Of a DNA stretch of 6,066 nucleotides, positions 1 through 4,900 are shown piece by piece. This DNA comes from an uncultured Bifidobacterium sp. Its GTDB lineage: Bacteria > Actinomycetota > Actinomycetes > Actinomycetales > Bifidobacteriaceae. Made by a program: the position numbers and the translations under genes. The notes below the pieces were generated by a model. The model did no database searches. It saw only the letters and a program-made list of their open reading frames with translations, and was not told the origin of the DNA. The stretch's first letter is position 1. Each line of letters opens with the position of its first letter. Location: the NCBI GenBank assembly GCA_937874315.1, contig CALNAE010000237.1, forward strand, positions 1 through 6,066, in the 5' to 3' direction.

Positions 1-1
1 A

Positions 2-292
2 AACCCGAAAAAACTACCTGACCAAAACCACAAAAAACAATTGAACCAAAACACCTCGCGTCCGGCTGCGGTGCTGGTGGTGCGCGCCGAGCCGCACACG
101 ACCGCATACCGCCAGACGATCGACGCGCTGACCGATGCGGGCACGCCACGCTTCGACACCGTGATACCGAAACGGCAGGCGATCAAGAAGGCATTGGGCT
201 CTCGTCCGCGCCGGCTGTACGAGTATCGTGATCTGCTCACCGAACTCCAGACCATCGCGAAGGATCTGAACGGCGGAAGGACGGCGCTCTGA
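2..292 (+). CDS. parA: ParA-type partition ATPase, C-terminal fragment (5' end outside window)
   Basis: The frame is open to the left edge, giving the last 96 residues of a longer protein. The segment from about residue 20 onward matches the C-terminal third of ParA/Soj ATPases: a hydrophobic strand (AAVLVVRAEPHT), a helix (AYRQTIDALTDAG), then a strand and turn resembling 'DTVIPKRQAIKKALG' and a closing 'LYEYRDLLTEL' helix. In the family this part follows the Walker motifs, which lie outside the window, so ATP binding cannot be checked. Family role: a cytoplasmic ATPase that binds DNA non-specifically and moves a centromere-bound partner to segregate a plasmid or element. A TTG at position 41 could formally start an 83-residue protein, but it has no Shine-Dalgarno sequence and would lack the nucleotide-binding core, so I read it as internal. 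The first ~20 visible residues are Lys/Asn/Gln-rich and encoded by A-rich, G-poor DNA unlike the rest. The stop overlaps the next start (TGATG), suggesting coupled translation. Confidence 0.8.
   Translation, partial: NPKKLPDQNHKKQLNQNTSRPAAVLVVRAEPHTTAYRQTIDALTDAGTPRFDTVIPKRQAIKKALGSRPRRLYEYRDLLTELQTIAKDLNGGRTAL
275..281 (+). promoter_or_regulatory. Ribosome binding site of the parB-like gene
   Basis: GGAAGGA lies inside the end of the parA-like gene, 10 bases upstream of the ATG at 292. It supports that start and the coupled reading of the two genes. Confidence 0.6.
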
Positions 293-516
293 TGCAGGGA
301 GGGAACTACAAGCCATTGCGGCGTTCCAGCGCGCCGATCGATGCGGTCCTGTCCGGCAGCAGATCGGCCGTGGAACCGGGAAGGGTGATGCTTTCCCTGC
401 GTGTGCCGCCCGATCTCAGGACGCGGTTCAAGGCCGCGTGCGTCGGGCAGGGCCTGACGATGGAGCAGGCCGGCGAACAGGCCCTGGTCGAATGGCTCGA
501 ACCGAGAAAATCATGA
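292..516 (+). CDS. Small ribbon-helix-helix DNA-binding protein, probable ParB/ParG-type partition partner
   Basis: This is a 74-residue protein. Residues 1-30 are polar and probably flexible. Residues 31-39 (RVMLSLRVP) fit the ribbon strand of an RHH/CopG-Arc fold, 40-54 (PDLRTRFKAACVGQG) the first helix, and 56-72 (TMEQAGEQALVEWLEPR) the second helix. This is the usual N-tail plus C-terminal RHH layout of small centromere-binding proteins (ParG/Omega type) encoded directly after ParA in type Ib cassettes. In that family a dimer binds DNA repeats through the paired strand, activates ParA and often represses its own operon. Its start overlaps the parA-like stop by one base, and a GGAAGGA site precedes it. 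A tandem repeat begins in its stop codon and is a candidate binding site. It could also be a plain CopG-type repressor; the partition role rests on the neighbouring ParA fragment. Confidence 0.75.
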   Translation: MQGGNYKPLRRSSAPIDAVLSGSRSAVEPGRVMLSLRVPPDLRTRFKAACVGQGLTMEQAGEQALVEWLEPRKS

Positions 517-553
517 AAGCAGACAATCAGAAAATCATGAAAGCTGGCAATCG
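506..553 (+). repeat. 24-bp imperfect tandem direct repeat (two units) at the end of the parB-like gene
   Basis: Units 506-529 and 530-553 share 21 of 24 bases, both beginning GAAAATCATGAAAGC and continuing to a CAATC core. The first unit covers the last codons and stop (514-516) of the RHH gene. An exact 8-bp tandem repeat, CAATCGGA, follows at 548-555 and 556-563. CAATC at 556-560 also forms an inverted pair with GATTG at 565-569. Such iterated short sites beside a par cassette could be a centromere or operator bound by the RHH protein; that is inference. The unit is a multiple of three, so it would also encode an 8-residue repeat (KIMKA...) if translation of the next gene began at 513. Confidence 0.75.
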
Positions 554-659
554 GACAATCGGAAGATTGGTCGTTCTTGCAAAGGGGTTCCACATGCATG
601 GAATACCTTGGCTGCACCGGGATGGGCACGAGGACAAGGGAGATTCGAGGGAGAAGATT
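517..659 (+). other. Intergenic gap with repeats, no certain gene
   Basis: These 143 bases lie between the RHH stop and the preferred start at 660. They hold the second repeat unit, the CAATCGGA repeats and an 8-bp palindrome CATGCATG (593-600). The downstream frame is open through the whole gap, with ATGs at 513 and 537, so a 5'-extended version of the next gene is possible. A TTGCAA at 577-582 resembles a -35 box, but I see no good -10 at the right distance, so no promoter is called. Confidence 0.5.
647..653 (+). promoter_or_regulatory. Ribosome binding site deciding the start at 660
   Basis: GAGGGAG, six bases upstream of ATG 660, is a much better Shine-Dalgarno match than anything before the alternative in-frame ATGs at 513 and 537. 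Confidence 0.6.
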
Positions 660-1688
660 ATGGACAGCCAAGAGAATGATGCGGCGGAGAGCGGTCCGAC
701 CAGGGCCGGGAATCGCAGGCGCGCCGCGATCATCGTCGTCGTTGGTGTCATACTCGCGCTGGTCGCCGCATACGCGGGCGGCACCGCTTACGCCGCCCGC
801 CGGCTGGATGCGGCGAAGGCATCCTATGCCGCCGAGCGGAGCGCATACAACGGGAAGGCCGGAGAGGCGAGGAATCTCGCCAGGGCCGCGAAGGGCAAGG
901 TGCTCGACCCGAGGGCCATCGACGCGCTGAACGCGGCCGCCGCCCGGCGCGCGCCCTCTCCCGGCCAGGCGCGCTCCTGGGCGCTCTGGGAGGAGATTGC
1001 CGTGCTGGACGATTTCGAGCGGGCCCGCGCCGCGTTGGACAATGATTCGAAGGCCATCGACCGGACCATCGCCGAGGTAGGGGCATCACAGTCCGCGAAG
1101 CGCGTGAAGGATGCGAAGGATACGCTCTCGAACGCCGACGGTGCGGCGAAGAAGCTTCTCGCGGACTCGGGCGGCAAAGTCGCGGATAACGGGACTCGCG
1201 ACGCGCTCTCCGCCGCTATCGGCGGCGCGGACAAAACACTCAAGACCACTGGCGCCGGTTCGAAGCCGGGGCTGGCCGAGGCGTATACGGCGGCGTTGAA
1301 GCCCTTGACGGACGCGAGCCGGCAGGTCGAGGATTCCATGAAGGCCAAGAGCGACGCGGACGCGAAGGCGGCGGCCGACGCGGCCGCAGCGCAGGCCCGG
1401 GCGTCCGCGCGATCCCGGCAGTCATATGCCCAGATCCCCGCATACGGCAACTACGGCGGCGGAACCCAGTCCTATACCGGCGGCGGTTCCGGCGGCTACC
1501 GGCAGCCGACCGCTCCACGGCAGCAGGCGCAGACCCAACCGCAGGCCCCGGCGAACAACGGCGGTGGTCAGCAGGGCGGCGCCAGCTTCAATTGGGACGC
1601 CTGGGTGGCCGAGCAGAATAAGAATGCAATCCAGTTGTCACCCGCAGACCGATGCAAGGTATTCGGCGACTGCGGCGGGCTGAAATAG
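660..1688 (+). CDS. Membrane-anchored coiled-coil protein with Gly/Gln/Pro-rich linker and two-cysteine tail, unknown function
   Basis: I do not recognise a defined family for this 342-residue protein. Residues 1-21 are polar and end in Arg-Arg-Arg. Residues 22-46 form one strongly hydrophobic helix, so the protein is probably a signal-anchored membrane protein with its bulk outside. Residues 47-250 are rich in Ala, Lys, Asp and Arg with helical periodicity and look like coiled coil. Residues 256-309 are a low-complexity Tyr/Gly/Gln/Pro linker. The last ~33 residues have a distinct character: FNWDAW at 310-315, then DRCKVFGDCGG near the end, with C332 and C338 able to form a disulphide. Start 660 is chosen for its ribosome site and the normal length of the cytoplasmic tail. 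A start at 513 would overlap the parB-like stop by four bases (ATGA) and add 49 residues. Ala/Lys-rich helices give spurious matches to TolA or colicin-uptake proteins, and I do not support that label. A terminator follows. Its place before a wall-anchored adhesin hints at a surface or exclusion role, which is only inference. Confidence 0.85.
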   Translation: MDSQENDAAESGPTRAGNRRRAAIIVVVGVILALVAAYAGGTAYAARRLDAAKASYAAERSAYNGKAGEARNLARAAKGKVLDPRAIDALNAAAARRAPSPGQARSWALWEEIAVLDDFERARAALDNDSKAIDRTIAEVGASQSAKRVKDAKDTLSNADGAAKKLLADSGGKVADNGTRDALSAAIGGADKTLKTTGAGSKPGLAEAYTAALKPLTDASRQVEDSMKAKSDADAKAAADAAAAQARASARSRQSYAQIPAYGNYGGGTQSYTGGGSGGYRQPTAPRQQAQTQPQAPANNGGGQQGGASFNWDAWVAEQNKNAIQLSPADRCKVFGDCGGLK

Positions 1689-1703
1689 CCAATCGACCAA
1701 TAT

Positions 1704-1747
1704 GAATCCGCGTCTTCCCGATAGGTGGGGGTGCGGATTCGTTTTTT
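1704..1747 (+). terminator. Rho-independent terminator after the coiled-coil membrane protein gene
   Basis: GAATCCGC (1704-1711) pairs perfectly with GCGGATTC (1733-1740). Inside the loop, TTCCC (1715-1719) can pair with GGGGG (1727-1731). A run of six T (1742-1747) follows directly. It lies 15 bases after the stop at 1688 and separates this unit from the adhesin gene. No T-run exists for the opposite strand, so it acts on + strand transcripts only. Confidence 0.88.
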
Positions 1748-1859
1748 GCGAAGAACATGGCGACGCTTGGGCGGGCGCTGTGGCGTGTGTTCGGTGGTCT
1801 GATTGATGTCGGGGAGCCCATCGGGGCTTCTGTCATGACAAAAATCGGAGGAGAGCCTA
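1748..1859 (+). promoter_or_regulatory. Leader of the adhesin gene with a small hairpin
   Basis: These 112 bases follow the terminator, so the adhesin promoter should lie here, but no convincing -35/-10 pair is visible. A hairpin with GAGCCC-side bases 1813-1819 pairing to 1824-1830 (seven pairs, one G-T, tetraloop ATCG) sits about 16 bases before the ribosome site. An open frame from ATG 1757 runs through the leader into the adhesin gene in another frame; its codon use and product look like nothing real. Confidence 0.45.
1847..1853 (+). promoter_or_regulatory. Strong ribosome binding site of the adhesin gene
   Basis: GGAGGAG, six bases before ATG 1860, is near the consensus and fixes the start of the large surface protein. 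Confidence 0.8.
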
Positions 1860-1997
1860 ATGGGGTTCAATCTGAAACACAGTACGCATTCGGCCGGGAG
1901 CGATCATTCCGGTCTGGCGCGCAGGAAGGGCTGGCGCGCTCTGGTGGCCGGTATCGCCGCACTGGCGACGTTGGTCGCGCCGGCGGTGGCGCTGGCC
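1860..1997 (+). other. Signal peptide of the adhesin (residues 1-46)
   Basis: A 20-residue polar lead is followed by a basic patch (RRK at 21-23), a hydrophobic core ~27-41 and ALA before D47, a good signal peptidase I site. The long N-region is common in large Gram-positive wall proteins exported by Sec. Confidence 0.85.
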
Positions 1998-4900
1998 GAT
2001 GGCGGCGGCACGGGGTCGGACGGCGGTGGCGGCACGGGCGGCACCGCGTCGATCCACTGGCTGACCCGGGACGCGTGGCCGGCCACGAACGCGGGCGTGC
2101 GCCAGGCGCTGGGCGACATGGGTTATCCTGCCGCCGGCGGCGTCGACGGCGTGATCAACACGTCGTTGGGCCAGGCGATCGATCAGTGCCAGGCGAGCTA
2201 CACGGGCGATGGGGCGGCCGATTGCCGTCTGGTCGGCGTGGGCATCGTCGGCAACGACGACAGCCACACGTTCACCGGCATCAGCAACTGGGAAGACAGC
2301 GGGCTTTGGCATCAGAAATGGGCCGGCGAAGTGTCCGGCAAGACATACAGCTACCAGGGCGTGAACTGGAACGCGGCAACCTCGTGGACCGACAAGCGCG
2401 GCAACCATACGCTTAACTCGCTGGCGGACGAGGTCATCAACGCGAATCTGGGCGCGAGCCTGCGCGTGATCGTGCTGGCGAAGAACCAGCCAGCCCCGCC
2501 CACATACAACCTGTCGGTGAGCACACGGGCTTCGACCGCGCTAAAGGCCGGGTCGAACGATCCGGTGCATGACACCGTCACTCTGGGCCGCGCGGGCAGC
2601 ACGGTCGCGGAGAACGTGACGGTGAGCACGCACCTGAAGTACGACGGGTCCGCCGCCGGCATCGTGCCGGGAGCGGAGACGAACCGGGACAAGGCGATGC
2701 CCAACCAGGGCGCGACGGCCTCGGACGATTTCACTCCGAAGGACTTCGGCATGACGAACGGCTGGGTGCCGGGCCATTACTGCTTCAGCGCGCAGGTGGC
2801 CAAGCAAGGCCATATGTCTGCGGCCGTGAACACCCCGGCATGCGCCGCGGGCGAGGACTTCACGGTCACGGACGTGCCCCCGGCACCGCCGGCCAAGAGC
2901 ATTGACAAGGGCGTCTCCGCCAGCCAGATGGTCAACCGCACCGTGATCACGTCCAAGACGGGCCTGTTCGGCTACGCCATGGCGTTCAGCGACCAGATCA
3001 CCCCCAACGGCGTCAAGTACTCGATCGGCAACTACAAGCTGATCGACAGGGACGACAACGGCAAGGACGTGAGCTCCGACTTCGCGATCAAGTGGGACAA
3101 GACGGCGAACACGGTCAGCGCGACGCGCAACCAGCCTTACAAGGCGTTCCTGCCCCGGGACCACGCGTACGAGTTCAGCTTCGATGTGACGGTTTCGAAG
3201 CCCGATGTGAACAAAGTCAAGGACATCGCCAAGGTGACGTGGAACGAGCACCCCGCCGCATCGACGGACGAGCACGAGTTTCCCACCTGGACGCCCAGCC
3301 CCGACAAGAGCTGGGTCAAGTTCGGATCCGACGGCAAATGGCAGATGGTCGTGGACCCCTCCAAGTCCAACGCCACCGGCGCGGACAACAACGTGTTCCT
3401 CGACGGCGACAAGGTCGCCTCCGCGGTCAACGGAACTGTGGATGCGAATCTGATCCAGGTTCCCACGAAGTTCGCTCTGGCGGATGACTGGACGGCCTCG
3501 GACTACCTCGTGGATCCCGATCCGGCCTCCGCGATCCGCGTGTACGAGGCCGACGGGCAGGTCGATGCCAGCGGCCACTATGTGAGCGCGTCGGTCAACG
3601 ACATCGCGTCCAAGGGCCGGGACGTGACCAGCCAGTTCAAGATCGTTCTGAACGGCAGCAAGGCCACCGCGACCGCGAAGCCGGCCTACCTGGCCAAGCT
3701 CAAGGCCATGAAGACGCCCCTGCAGGTCACGCTGCTGGTGCCGATGACGGTCGACTTCGCCAACGGCAAGGGCGCGGCCCAGGTGCGCGCCGACCACGGC
3801 AGGCAGCCCGGCGACGAGCTCGAGTTCTGCGACGTGAACAACACGCGGTTCACCAACTCCGGCTCGGAGAGCGTGAACGACGTGACCACGCCGACGAACG
3901 TGCCGGCGATCTGCGGCTACGTGCCCCCGGTCATCAAGGACGTGCTCGGCGAAGCCAGCCAGGGCGGCGACCAGGCCAGCGTGGACGGCAAGGTCGTGTT
4001 CCCGGGCCAGCGGGTCGAGTACCAGCTGCTCGCCACCCCAAGATTCCCGGACACGCTCGCCTACGACGTGAAGAACGTGGTTTTGACGGACACGTTCGAC
4101 CAGTACTTGAGCGCGGACAAGCAGACCCTGGAACTCATGGATCTGAACACGGGCCGGGTCATCCCCAAGACCAGCTACACGACCAAGTGGGACGACGCGA
4201 AACACCTGGTGCAGGCCACCGTCACCGACCAGGCGCTGCTGGCGTCCTGGAAGGCCGGCGGCAATCCGCGCATCCAGCTGCGCTTCGAGGGCACCGTATC
4301 CAAGAGCGCGCCCACGGACCACAAGGTCGACAACCGGTGGATGCTCACCCTGAACAACAGCCTGACCCCGTCCAACGTCGTGTTCAACGTGCCCCCCTCG
4401 TTCCAGCCTTCCAAGACGGACACCCAGGGCTCCAAGCAGGGCGACCCGACCGTCTCCATCGACGGCATGACGCTCATGCTGGGCGACACCGGCACCTACA
4501 CCGTCACCTTGGACGCCAAACAGCGGAATCAGGCGTACGACGTGTGGAAGCTGGGCGTCGTGGACGACTACGACGAGCGGTACGTGTCGATCGACCAGTC
4601 CAAGATCGCGGTACTGGGTGCCGATGGCAAGGACTACACCAAGCAGTTCAACGTCAAGGTGATCGACGGCGTCGTGTACGCGTTCGCCAGGACCGTGGAC
4701 ACGAAGGTGCCCGCTACCGGCGAGACGCTCAAGGGCGACCCGCAGCCCAAGGACCTCGCGGCCTACGCGAAGTCCGACGAGCATGACGCTCTGAAGGATC
4801 CCGCGATCGACCAGAATCTGCTCGGCCAGTCGTACCAGCTGGTCATGCCGTACAAGGTCATCAAGGTCACCAAGGGCTACGTGGTGCGGAACACGGCCAC

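Noticed and set aside
41..292. Stand-alone 83-residue protein starting at TTG 41
   Set aside because: There is no Shine-Dalgarno site, the frame is open further upstream, and the sequence is the C-terminal part of a ParA fold that would not work without its nucleotide-binding core.
438..659. Extension of the coiled-coil membrane protein upstream to 438
   Set aside because: The part before 513 is a shadow of the RHH gene; only starts at 513, 537 or 660 are plausible and 660 has the best ribosome site.
824..1450. 208-residue open frame on the minus strand
   Set aside because: It is the shadow of the Ala-rich coiled-coil gene: the product is Ala/Ser-rich low complexity without recognisable motifs.
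660..1688. TolA or colicin-uptake function for the coiled-coil protein
   Set aside because: The only likeness is an Ala/Lys-rich helix after one membrane segment, a composition effect; the TolA system belongs to Gram-negative outer membranes.
1757..2416. 219-residue + strand frame beginning in the leader
   Set aside because: It runs into the adhesin gene in another frame and turns into Arg/Gly/His low complexity, with no ribosome site.
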